Source: Elephas maximus indicus
Taxonomy: Eukaryota; Chordata; Mammalia; Proboscidea; Elephantidae
Assembly (NCBI RefSeq): GCF_024166365.1
Contig: NC_064834.1
Location: 53,610,001-53,674,000 of the forward strand
DNA: 64,000 nt
Direction: 5' to 3'
The notes under the pieces are model-generated. The model was not told the origin of the DNA. It saw only the letters and a list, made by a program, of their open reading frames with translations, and did no database searches. Made by a program: the position numbers and the translations under genes. Numbering within the stretch: the first letter of the stretch is position 1; the number at the start of each line of letters is the position of its first letter. This document shows, one piece after another, positions 42,606 to 52,571 of this stretch.

Positions 42606-43005
42606 ATGGATCAGCAATAGAATGGAAAAATAAATTATGATATATTCATAAAATAGACTACCACACAGAAATGAAAAAGAACAAATTATTGATACATGAA
42701 GCAACTTGGATAAATCTCATAGATAATGCTGAATAGAAAATGTCCAAAAAAAAAAAAAAAGAGTACGAACTGCATGATTCCATTTCTATGAAGTTCAAAA
42801 AACGTAAAATTAATCTTTGGTGACGGAGGTCAGAATATTACCCTCAGTGGGGAAATGAGAGGGAACACAAAGACATTTTCTGGGGTACTTTTTTATAAAC
42901 ATGCTCTATCTTGACCTAAGTGGAATTCATGCAAATACGTACATATGTAAAAAGTCAAGTTGTACACTTCACATTATGTAAGTTATTCCTCAATTTTAAA
43001 AACAT
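42606..43005 (+). mobile_element. Old L1 3' end
   Basis: 'AATAGAATGGAAAAATAAATTATGATATATTCATAAAATAGACTACCACACAG...' through '...CAAGTTGTACACTTCACATTATGTAAG'. A short upstream piece, 'CTCAAATGTCCATCAGCAA' (41254-41272), is on the other side of the RTE. Confidence 0.8.
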
Positions 43006-43009
43006 GTCC

Positions 43010-43838
43010 AAATGCGTAGAGACAAAAGTTTTTAGTGCAAAACCAATAGTTGGTTATTTGAGAAGATCAATAAAATCAACAACCCTTTAGCTAGACATTT
43101 TTAAGCTAGACTTTAAAGGAAAAAAAGAACATACAAATCATTAAAACCAGAAATGAAAGTGAGGACATTACTACCAACCCTATAGAAATAAAAAGGATTA
43201 TAAGAGAATATGATGAACAACTGTACGCCAACAAATTAGATAATCCAGATGAAATGGAAAAATTCCTAGAAACACATAAATACCTAAATTGACTCAACAA
43301 GTGATAGGAAATCTTAACCTGTAGGAAATAGATTGAATCAGTAATAAAAAACCTCCCAATATAGAAAAGTTCAGGACCAGATGGCTTCACCAGCAAATTC
43401 AACCAAACATTTAAAGAAATACCAATCCTTCTCACACTCTTCCAAAAAACAGAATAGGAGGTAACACTTACTAATTCGTTCAATGAGGTGAGCATTAGCC
43501 TGATGCCAAAAACAGATAAAGACATCACAAGAAAACTACAGATCAATATTCCTTATGAATATACTAGATACAAGCGTTCTCAACAAAATTACACCAAACC
43601 AAATCTAACAGCGTATTAAAGGGATTATACACCACGACCAAGTGGGATTTCTCCCAGCAAGGCAAAGTGGTTCAACATAAGAAAATCTGTCAATATAACG
43701 CACCACGTTAATAGAACAAAGAAAAAGAACCACGCAATCATCTCAATTAATGCAGAAAAGGCATTTAACAAAATCCAACATCTTTTCATGATAAAAACAC
43801 TCACCAAACTAGGAATAGAAGGGAACTCCCTCAACATG
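43010..43838 (+). mobile_element. L1 ORF2 fragment (endonuclease-RT junction to RT)
   Basis: 'CAACAAATTAGATAATCCAGATGAAATGG', 'CAGGACCAGATGGCTTCACC' and 'ATCATCTCAATTAATGCAGAAAAGGCATTTAACAAAATCCAACA' are conserved L1 ORF2 blocks on the plus strand. Many stops. It ends where the LTR element begins. Confidence 0.88.
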
Positions 43839-43840
43839 TG

Positions 43841-44837
43841 TGGTATGATGGATCGATTTTATATGGCTTTTCTTCCCATGGTCTTGTAACTCCGACCGAA
43901 GTGACTGGGAGGGACTATACAAATACGGTAATTGTGACACACCTACGGGACTAGATAGCTTGCTAATAATGCAAATAAAGTTCATGGCACTCATGTGGGG
44001 ATGAGACCGTGCAGATAAGGTCTATGGAACCCTAATGAAGGGACTGGTCAGTTTTGCCATCCCACTAGGCTTAAAATCAGCCATCCCAGAGGCAGGAGGA
44101 GGAGATCTCACCACTACCAAGAAAGAAAAACTAGGAGTGGAGCATATCCTTTTAGAGCCAAGATCTCTGTGCTGAGAAGCTCCTGCAACCAGGAGACCGA
44201 GAGAAAGCGGTAACGCTAAAGATGGCAAGAAGTGGTGGCAGAGAAACTGTGGCAGCAGAATCAGGAGACTAGCAAGGAGATCAGCAGGAAACTGGCAGGA
44301 GACGGGCAGGAAGCTTGCTGGAGAAGTAGGGTGCCTCTGGACACTTGGTGGAAGTAGGCTTGCCGACCCATGGAGCTAGAGCTGAGTGCCTTTGGGCTGA
44401 GGCTTACTGGTGGAGCAGGGCACTTAATTGGCAGAGCTAAAAGAGCTTTGTAACACTTGCTCAAGCAGGGCAGAGGCCAAGAGCCAGTGAGAGGTGTGCC
44501 TGCGGGCATGGCTGAGAAGAGGTTGTCCTGATAGAAGAACTGTATCCTGAGCATTCCTGAACCTGAGTTGTAACCTGTTACTTCCCTAATAAACCCCAAA
44601 ATCATGAGTGTTGTCTATGAGTTCTGTGTGGCCATTGCAATGAATTCTCGAACTCAGCAGAGAAGGAGAGAGTGCTGTCGGAGGGACAGTTGGTGTCAGA
44701 ATTAGTAAAGATGGTGAAAAGAGGACACATGTCTGACCTCCGCCTCATAGCAGTCAGCCCTGGGCTGTTGATCTTGACTCTCCTTCCTTCTCGTGAAGTC
44801 AGAGGCGGTCAAATGTCTCCGCCATGCCATTTTTACA
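43841..44837 (+). mobile_element. 5' LTR of an endogenous LTR element
   Basis: About 997 bp beginning TGGTATGATGG and ending ...TTTTTACA. A polyadenylation signal (CCTAATAAACC, about 44590) is followed by a T/G-rich region. The first 654 bp recur at 46978-47631, which proves LTR pairing. The sequence right after it (TGGTGTAACAAGTGGGGATC from 44840) resembles a tRNA-Leu-type primer-binding site. Family not identified; start uncertain by a few bases. Confidence 0.85.
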
Positions 44838-46977
44838 GCTGGTGTAACAAGTGGGGATCACTGTAATGGCTCCAGACTCATGGGGGCATGGGACTTAGGG
44901 AAGAGAAAGAATGAAGGGGTGTAGGAAGTGAAACTTTGGATTCTTAGATGGTTAGTTTGGTTGTTATCTGTAACGGCTAAAAGGAAAGTAAGAAATATTA
45001 TGCTGCAGCTGAGGGAAGAAAAGCCTTTTCTGGAATAGCTTGGGGCAAAATCCAGGCCAGTTAAATAGGATGACTGATAGGGGGCCAAGGTCTTCTGGTT
45101 CTACCCAACCACAGGCCCAAGGCCATATACATATGAAGGGAAAGACAGCCAAGGAATGGAGAAGATGAAACTGGAATGTTTTAAAAAAGGGTTATGTGTT
45201 TGGGATTATTTGAATGTACTATGAATAATGAATGTTTTCCCCACCTAGCACTGTAAAACAAGCCTAAATGTATGATAGAAACAAATACTGGGTATTATAG
45301 GTTACAGAAAGCATGTAACTCCAACTTCAGCCAATACTTGATTGGATATGCTAAAAAGGGAACTAAGATTTGCCCAAAGAAACACAGGTTGTTCATTTCA
45401 AAGCAGTAACCCTGTACATACCTGAGCCCTACCCTTGAGAGTCAGGAAATTTTACATTTGAAAAGACATTCAGACCTACCCAGACCTGCTGAGAGAACAG
45501 AAAATTTGCATTTGAAGGAAGGACCTGCAGAGAAAAACAAAAATTACCTTTTTGCTTTTTTAATTTCAAGCAAGTAAGCAATCTGCCTTTAGATGCAGTG
45601 AAGCAGGAAAAGTCAGTTCCCATCAAGAGGAATTCCCTTCCAGAACTGGAAGTTAAAGGGAGCCGGTGATTAGACGGCTTGGTATATTCACTTGTGGTGA
45701 CCATCTGGTTCAATTCACGAGTAGAAGTGCAGAAAGTATAGCAATGAAGAGAGGGGCTGAGTTTGGACATGTTCCATTGGCACCCATTGACCTAACCCAC
45801 AGTGGCTAGTAATGGAGAGAAAGAGGAAGGGCTGGCCATTCAGAAGTCCAGGGAGTTGTGTAGACTCCTGAGTTTATAGGCAGAGCCGGTTGACCTAGCC
45901 CAAGGGGGCTGGGGATGAGAGAGAGAGAGAGAAGGGGCTGGCTGGTCTGAAGAGCCAGGAGGTGCGTATAAGCCAACAGCTGGTACCTATCGTAACCTAG
46001 CCTAGATGGGTAGGGATGAGCTAATCAGAACCCAACTGAATGAAGAGAAAGACGTTTGACACCACAAACTGGTGCAGACTGCAGCAATCTGATGGCTTGC
46101 TCTGGATTGCATTTTGCTTAGAGATCCAGATGTTCAAAGTGCCAACCAGAACAGGAGATTCTTCAAGACTGACAAATATGCTTGTCTCCTCGAAGTACTG
46201 GTTTGATAAACAAAACCAAATCCACTGCCGTCAAGTTGATTGCAACTTATTGCAATCCTGTAGGAGAGAACAGAACTGCCCCATAGAGTTTCCAAGGAGC
46301 GGCTGGTGGATTCAAACTGCTGAATCTTTTGGTTGGCAGCAGACCTCTTAACCACTGTGCCACCAGGGTTCCACTGGTTTGATAGCAACGGGCAATTAAA
46401 ACTTTGGCTATCTAAAACTGGGGGAGATAAAGGCATGAAGTGGCTGGCTTACATGCTTATATGGGTGTGCTTATACTTAAAATGAGGGGGACAAGGGAGG
46501 ATCCCCACTGAACAGATTCCTTTTTTCCCGGTTGGGTCTAGGGAACTGGGGGAGCGGGAAGATGTTGATAGGATTATATGATTCAGCTGTGAGTAATGAC
46601 TTAATAGGATTAATTATGATTATAGAAACTGCAACTATGAAAGGGTAGACTGTGTACAGTAGCCGAACCTAAAGTCCCTTAAAAGTTTTGCTATGCTGAT
46701 ACCTCGGGAGGCTCAAAGCAACGGAATAATATTCTCTCAGTTAAACTTTAAAAGACACCAGAAAGGGTGGAGCCAAGATAACTCTTAGAGAACCTGACCA
46801 GATCAGATGGACACCTGCAGCAGAACTGAATGGCTGGTACCTGAGTAACCTCACCCTAGGGCTCTTTTGCCCTATTGAAGCACTAATTGTTTATGGCTGT
46901 TTTGGACTGGTAAAATGATTGCAAGGGGGAAGTAAACCTCCAAGTATGAAAGAACCATGGTTAGAAAAGCCAGGGGG
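44838..46977 (+). mobile_element. Non-coding interior of the LTR element
   Basis: 2.1 kb between the two LTRs with no gag-, pol- or env-like frame of useful length. A purine-rich stretch before the 3' LTR (TTAGAAAAGCCAGGGGG, 46961-46977) is a plausible polypurine tract. This is probably a non-autonomous element. An AfroSINE has inserted at 46209-46372. Confidence 0.75.
46209..46372 (-). mobile_element. AfroSINE with 12-bp target-site duplication
   Basis: Inverted copy with ends '...CACTGCCGTCAAGTTGATTG' and '...GTGCCACCAGGGTTCC'. ACTGGTTTGATA is repeated at 46197-46208 and 46373-46384. Confidence 0.94.
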
Positions 46978-47631
46978 TGGTCTGGGCTTTTATATTGTCT
47001 TTCTCATCATGGTCTTGTAACTCCCATCCAAGTGACTGGGTGGGACTGTACAAATAAGGTAATCACAGCATACCAAGGGGACTGGATAGTTTGCTAATAG
47101 TGCAAATAAAGTTCATAGCACCCATGTGTAGGTGGGACCATGCAAATAAGGTCTATAGAACCCTAATGAAGGGACGGTCAGTTTTGCCATCCTGCTAGGC
47201 TTAAAATGAGCCATCCCAGAGGAGGGAGGAGAGGATCTCACCACCACCAAAAAAGGATAACTAGGAATGGAGCATATCCTTTGGACCCGGGGTCCCTGTA
47301 CTGAGAAACTCCCGGAACCAGGAGAGAGAGACAGAGAGAACTGTAACACTGAAGATGGTGAGAAGCAATGGCTGGCAGAGAAACAGTGGCAGCAGAGGCA
47401 GGAGATAAGCAGGAGACAGCGCAGAGGGCTGGGAGCCCACAGAGAGAAAGCTGAGTGCCTTGGGGCAGGTAGCTTGCTGGCGGAATAGGGTACCTCTGGA
47501 CACTTGGTGGAGCTAGAGCCGAGCTCCTTTGGGTCGAGGCTTACTGGAAGAACAGGGCACTTATTGGCGGACCTAAAAAGAGTTCTGTAACACTTGCTCG
47601 AGCAGGGCAGAAGCCAAGGGCCAGTGAGAGG
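46978..47631 (+). mobile_element. 3' LTR of the same element, 3' truncated
   Basis: Starts TGGTCTGGGC and parallels 43841-44494 through 'GCCAAGGGCCAGTGAGAGG'. The last third (about 340 bp with the polyadenylation region) is missing and L1 3' UTR begins at once. The two LTRs differ by many substitutions and small indels, so the element is old. Confidence 0.85.
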
Positions 47632-47850
47632 CCAAAATGGGCAACAGTTGCTCAAAAGCAAAGATGAGAGGGCAGGAAGGGACAGGAAAACCGAATGAAT
47701 GGAAACAGGGAACCCAGGATAGAGAAGGGGAGAGTGTTGACACATCACAGAGACTGCAACCAATGTCACAAAACAATTTATATAAATTGTTGAATGAGAA
47801 ACTAATTTGCTCTATAAACTTTCGCTTAAAGCACAATAATAATAATTATT
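47632..47850 (+). mobile_element. L1 3' UTR end, older variant
   Basis: 'CCAAAATGGGCAACAGTTGCTCAAAAGCAAAGATGAG' to 'CTTAAAGCACAATAATAATAATT', matching the end of the copy at 7405-8358. It abuts the truncated 3' LTR. Confidence 0.85.
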
Positions 47851-47859
47851 TTTTTAACT

Positions 47860-48059
47860 GCACCCAGAAGGAGACAGTAAGAAAGGGTACAATGAAATGA
47901 AACAACCAGGATGGAAATAATGAGAAGTTCACACATTGTGAAGAATGTAACCAATGTCACTGAATCACTTGTGTAGAAATTGCTGAATGAAAACCTAAAC
48001 TGCTGTGTAAACCTTCACTGAAAATACAATAAAATTTTATTACAAAAAAAAAAAAAAAA
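47860..48059 (+). mobile_element. Second, diverged L1-like 3' end with poly(A)
   Basis: 'GAATGTAACCAATGTCACTGAATCACTTGTGTAGAAATTGCTGAATG' parallels the last 100 bp of the preceding L1 end and terminates in 'ACAATAAAATTTTATTAC' plus A15. Confidence 0.7.
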
Positions 48060-48118
48060 CTACAGTTCTGTCCTATAGCGTTGCTAAGAGTCAGAATCAA
48101 CTCAAAGGTATGGGGTTT
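48060..48118 (+). mobile_element. AfroSINE 3' fragment
   Basis: 'CAGTTCTGTCCTATAGCGTTGCTAAGAGTCAGAATCAACTC...GGGGTTT' is the last 60 bp of an AfroSINE. Confidence 0.85.
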
Positions 48119-48125
48119 ATGTACC

Positions 48126-48412
48126 AGGCAGGGGGCAGTAGTGGTTCAATGGCAAAATTCTCACAGGAGACCAGGGTTTGATTTCCAGCCAATGAACCTC
48201 AAGAGCAGTCATTACCCATTTGTCAGTGGAGGCTTACATGTTTCTATGATGCTGCACAGGTTTCAGCAGAGAAATACAGATTGGGAATAAAGACTGGGTG
48301 ATTTACTTCCAAAAATCAGCCAGTGAAAACTCTACGGATCACAATGGTCTGATCCCCTTGTACAAGGGGTAGCCATAAGTCAGGGGCTGACTTGATGGCA
48401 GCTAACAACAAC
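48126..48412 (+). mobile_element. tRNA-Gly-derived SINE with RTE-type tail
   Basis: The head 'GTAGTGGTTCAATGGCAAAATTCTC' followed by 'GGGTTTGATTTCCAGCCAATG' resembles tRNA-Gly boxes A and B (TGGTTCAATGG, GGGTTTGATTTC). The body is unlike AfroSINE. The tail 'TAGCCATAAGTCAGGGGCTGACTTGATGGCAGCTAACAACAAC' matches the RTE LINE 3' end. It is a different SINE family from AfroSINE but shares the mobilising LINE. Confidence 0.8.
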
Positions 48413-48612
48413 ATGTACCAGGTTCTGTTCTATGTACTTTACATACATTAATTCATTTCATCCTTATAACAACCCTATGACCCGGGAACTTTACGTGAAG
48501 AAAACTGAAGCACAGAGTGGTTTAAAACTCGCCCCGTGTAAGGGACAGAGCAGGGACTCAAACCCAGACAGCCTGATGTTAAATTCACTGTTCTTAACCA
48601 CTATGGTATATT
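48413..48612 (+). mobile_element. MIR SINE relic
   Basis: 'CCAGGTTCTGTTCTATGTACTTTACATACATTAATTCATTTCATCCTTATAACAACCCTATG...CTCAAACCCAGACAGCCTGA' is a plus-oriented MIR. Confidence 0.85.
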
Positions 48613-48657
48613 GTCTTTCAAAACGCAGAGGAATGAGCAGAAATAAGAGTAACCTAG

Positions 48658-48765
48658 TTCAAATAGCCGCTCCTTGGAAACCCTATGGGGCAATACTACT
48701 CTGTCCTACAGGGTCGCTATGAGTCGGAATCGTCTCGACGGCACACAACAAACACCACCAAAAAC
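48658..48765 (+). mobile_element. AfroSINE 3' half
   Basis: 'GCCGCTCCTTGGAAACCCTATGGGGCA...GTCGCTATGAGTCGGAATCGTC' with the head missing. Confidence 0.9.
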
Positions 48766-49383
48766 AGAGCTGGGGACCTGCAGAGAAACTATGAAAGAAG
48801 TTCCAGGTGAGCAAGGGGAAAGAGTATATAATCACTAACCTTAATGAACAAACTTCGGTGTGTCCAGATTACCCTGAGATTCATCACTCTAGTTGGTCAG
48901 TGGGTAGAGGTGCCACGGTAGATAGTAAAAGATAAATGTCTGATGTATACATATGTATATAAATACAGGTAATGGTAAAGTGAAATAGAGAAGGACATAT
49001 AAATCGATGAAGTGGTAGAAAACTTGGAGAGGAAAAGGGGAGAATCTGAGCACCTAGGCAAGTTGATATATGTGTCCAATATGGTATTAAAAAAAAAAAG
49101 TTAAAAAACACTGATATCCACTACAGGATTTAATTGATACTACTGTATTTTAATTGAGCCCAGTCAATGCACTGAAACTTGGTAATAAACAGAAACATGA
49201 AATGAAATGGAGAGCTAGTCAAGTACAAGGCTATACAGCCCCCAGCTTAGGAGAACATAGGATTTACCACAGCACAGCCTTTATCAACTATTTCAGAATC
49301 TCCTGGGATGCCTGCCTCCTGAAAATGCTCATTCTTAAGCCAACTTACCCAACTACTAAGCCAGACTTTTCAAGATAAGGATT

Positions 49384-49560
49384 TTTGTTGTTGCTGTTAG
49401 TTGCAGTTGAGTTGGTTCTGACTCTTCACGACCTTTTGTATAATAGAACAAAACGCTGCCCAGTCCTGCGCTATCTTCATGATTGTTGGTACTGTGTCAA
49501 CCCAGTTCACTGAGAGGTTCCCTCATTTTCACTGACCCTCTACTTTACCAACCATAACTA
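49384..49560 (-). mobile_element. RTE LINE 3' end fragment
   Basis: 'GTTGTTGCTGTTAGTTGCAGTTGAGTTGG...' to '...GACCCTCTACTTTACCAACC'. More diverged than the other RTE copies. Confidence 0.85.
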
Positions 49561-49592
49561 GGGACCTACATTTTTAACAATCACCCTAGGTC

Positions 49593-49825
49593 AGTAGTTC
49601 TCAACCGGAGCAATTTTGTCTCACAGAGACATCTTGTAATGTCTGGAGACATTTTTGATTGTCACAGCTTGGACAGGAGGCGGTACGGCACTAGCATCTA
49701 GTGGGTAGAGGTCAGGGATGCTGCTAAAAATCCTATAATGAACAGGACAGCTTCTCCTCTCTCTCCCTGCAACAAAGAATTACCTGAAAATGTCAATGGT
49801 GCAAAGGTTGAAAAACCCTAACTCG
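49593..49825 (+). mobile_element. MER20 hAT-Charlie DNA transposon, nearly full length
   Basis: 'CAGTAGTTCTCAACCGGAGCAATTTTGTC', 'AATGTCTGGAGACATTTTTGATTGTCAC', 'GCATCTAGTGGGTAGAGGTCAGGGATGCTGC' and the inverted end 'AAGGTTGAAAAACCC' match the MER20 consensus I remember. Confidence 0.8.
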
Positions 49826-50860
49826 TGTAATTCTCATGCTCACTAAGGTTTGAGAATTACTCACCTAAGCTTTAAACCAGAATTTGAAAGGAAAGAAGCA
49901 TCTGGACAAAAGAAGATTATTAAGAGGATGACTAAAACTTCTGCAGTCTCTAGAAAAGGCACTGGAGCAACCTTCACCTATCCACATCTCATTCTCTCAC
50001 AATTAACTCACCAGTGGGCATCCTTTCCTTTGGGATCTTAGCCACTCTGACTATCTGTGAGAGGAGATTGCTACAAGACTGCTGACTATAGTATATTATG
50101 GAATGCCTAGTGAAAGAGATAAAAATCATATGTAGCTATCTGCCCAGGACTTGTGCCTAAATCAAATATTGCCATTGCCTGGACATAAGCCAATACCCAA
50201 GAGAAGGTAACATGTTTATATCAAGCCAGAAACTGAAACGTGATGGCCACAATCTCCCCTCTCCTGCCCTGACTCTCCTAAAAGTTTCCTAGTTCCTCTA
50301 GGTACAAGGGTTTGGTTTGTTTTGTTTTTAATCTTACCTCTTTTGGTAGAAGTTACCCAATCCTCAAGTACTTCTGCAAGGCCTACCACACTCTCTGGAG
50401 ATAAATACTAGCACTATAAGCATTTAAGAGAATGCAGGGTTTTTCTATTTCCAGCCTCCAACCCCTCATTTCTCAAGCTAGCTCCTTATATGCTTCTTTC
50501 CTATTTTCTGAAGGCATCGGTGATTTGGATCACTTACTGGATTCACATCCAACTATTCCACATGGTTTCTCTCTGAGATTTCTCTCAGTAGCAGGAGACA
50601 ACGGTTCCCCCAATTCCATCCCACAGACTGGCTCTAAAACAAGCCTATAACCCCTTTCCACTGTAATGGTTTTTACTGCTAGTCACACCAAGTTTTATAT
50701 ATCTCCAAAATGAAGATAGAGTGGGGCCTGCATTCTTGAAGCCACCTGTCTGAATTCCCTCTGTGAAGAGACCAACATCTTTTTTTTTTTTTTTAATTCC
50801 TGGGGATGGAATTCATCACTCATTCCTCCTAATCTTTCAGAGCACAGACTCCCATCCAAG
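49826..50860. other. ARMH3 intron 1, unassigned stretch
   Basis: No exon or clear repeat apart from a poly(T) run at about 50780-50794. Confidence 0.5.
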
Positions 50861-50947
50861 ATGATAATAATGATAAATAACACTACTGAGTACTCACTAT
50901 ATAGTTGGTACTGTTCAAAGTGCTTTACATATACTGTAACTATGGTG
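50861..50947 (+). mobile_element. MIR SINE, left part, split by an RTE
   Basis: 'TGAGTACTCACTATATAGTTGGTACTGTTCAAAGTGCTTTACATATACTGTAAC' is MIR core. It continues at 51300. Confidence 0.75.
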
Positions 50948-51297
50948 TTAGTAAAGAATATTGAATATACCATGGACTGCCAGAAGAACAAACAAATCTG
51001 TCTTGGAAGAAGTACAGCCAGAATGTTCCTTAGAAGCAAGGACAAAGAGACTTCATTTCATGTACTTTAGACATGTTATCAGGAAGGACCAGTTCCTGGA
51101 GAAGGACATCATGCTTGGTAAAGCAGAGGGTGAGCAAAAAAGAGGAAGACCCTCAGTGAGAATGACTGACACAGTGGCTTCAACAATGGGCTCAAGCATA
51201 ATAACGACTGTGAGGATGGTGCAGGACGAGGTAGTGTTTTGTTCTGTGGTACATAGGGTTGCTGAGTCAGAACAGACTCAACGGCATCTAACAAAAA
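50948..51297 (+). mobile_element. RTE LINE 3' end inserted in a MIR
   Basis: From 'AAAGAATATTGAATATACCATGGACTGCC' to 'CAGACTCAACGGCATCTAACAAAAAG'. The frame 50961-51449 begins in the element's C-terminal region and then runs into flanking MIR, so it is not a gene. Confidence 0.9.
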
Positions 51298-51400
51298 GAA
51301 CATCTAAACCTTGTAATAACCAGATGAAGCAGGTACTATTACTTTACTATGAGGATTTTACCTTGGCCAAAGTAACACAGCTAGTGATTGGTGAAACTAC
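51298..51400 (+). mobile_element. MIR SINE, right part
   Basis: 'CTTGTAATAACCAGATGAAGCAGGTACTATTACTTTACTATGAGG...GTAACACAGCTAGTGATTGG' resumes the MIR of 50861-50947. Confidence 0.75.
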
Positions 51401-52390
51401 TAAATCTTTCTCTCCGCTGGCCTTTCGCCCTGTAAGAATGTCCTATTAGTGCAAAAAATCAAGTGCTAACTAACAGAACATTCAAATTCTAAACTCAGTT
51501 AGTTACAATTCTACAGAAACTCCAAGCTGATATCCATAATATTAGCATTCCCACTTTATTCAAAAGTCAGTCAACTTAGAATGTGGCCTGACAAGTATCA
51601 CCCCTACTTTCTGGATGTTAGGAGAGAACCAAACTAACAAGGTGAGCACATGAGCTACTAGAGGGCAGGGTCCATATCTTATGTGTGCTCTAGATAATGC
51701 TCATCTCAGAGTGCGTGTTTAACCAACACTTGAAAGTAGAAGTAACTCGATGACTCCCAAGACTAGCAAGTGGGAAAACCAGGAAGAAATCTCTACTCTA
51801 GGTATATCACCCATAAGTCTGTATACTAGATGTGAACTAACTTCAGAGAATTGGAACCAGTCCCATCAGTATCTACTGGGTTTGCCTAGTTTCACAAACT
51901 AATAATACAGATGAAGAGGTTTAAACAAACATGACTATCTCAGCTTCCTTTTCAAATTATCTTACATAAGAAGGAACACACTTGCACCTTCAGGAGGAGG
52001 AACCAACCCCAAGGTGACAAGATTTCAGGAAACTGTGATTGAAAACCACATCTTTCTGACACCTCCCAAAATGAGAATTCACTGTAAGATCCTTTTCTCA
52101 GTAAACAGGAGCCTCTTGTAAATTACTACTGTCTATCTCCTGCTCAAGTCCTGCACTTCTTCAAGTAGCATAATGTCACTCATATCTTCTCATTTCCTTT
52201 CCTCCTGAAGCATACAAGCCTCATGAATACCACCTAAGTATAAAATGAAAATTATAAGACAGACTCCCATAATCTTCTTAAAGGAAGCTGAAATGGTAAC
52301 TGCAATCATGCAAAATAAATTGATTTCATGCTAGGTTGATATCTAACACCTATGAAGATCTTATAATAATACAGCCTTAGTGTAAGACAG
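51401..52390. other. ARMH3 intron 1, unassigned stretch
   Basis: Nothing recognised. Confidence 0.5.
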
Positions 52391-52546
52391 GAGCCCTGGT
52401 AGTGCAGTGGCTAAGAGCTCAGCTGCTAACTAAAAGGTCAGCGGCTTGAATCCACCAGCTGCTCCTTGGAAACTGTATGGGGCAGTTCTGCCCTATAGGT
52501 TTGCTATGAGTCGGAATCAACACAACAGCACTGGGTTTGGGTTTTT
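52391..52546 (+). mobile_element. AfroSINE
   Basis: GGAGCCCTGGTAGTGCAGTG head, with a short deletion in the body ('CAGTTCTGCCCTATAGG'), and tail 'TTTGCTATGAGTCGGAATC'. Confidence 0.93.
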
Positions 52547-52571
52547 TTGTTGTTGTTTTTTGTTGTTGTTG

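Noticed and set aside
47113..47769. 218-codon minus-strand frame
   Set aside because: Runs antisense through the 3' LTR and into the adjoining L1 UTR, so it crosses an insertion boundary and cannot be an ancient gene.
48126..48200. tRNA-Gly gene
   Set aside because: Boxes A and B resemble tRNA-Gly, but the acceptor stem does not pair, the anticodon arm is degraded and the sequence continues into a SINE body.
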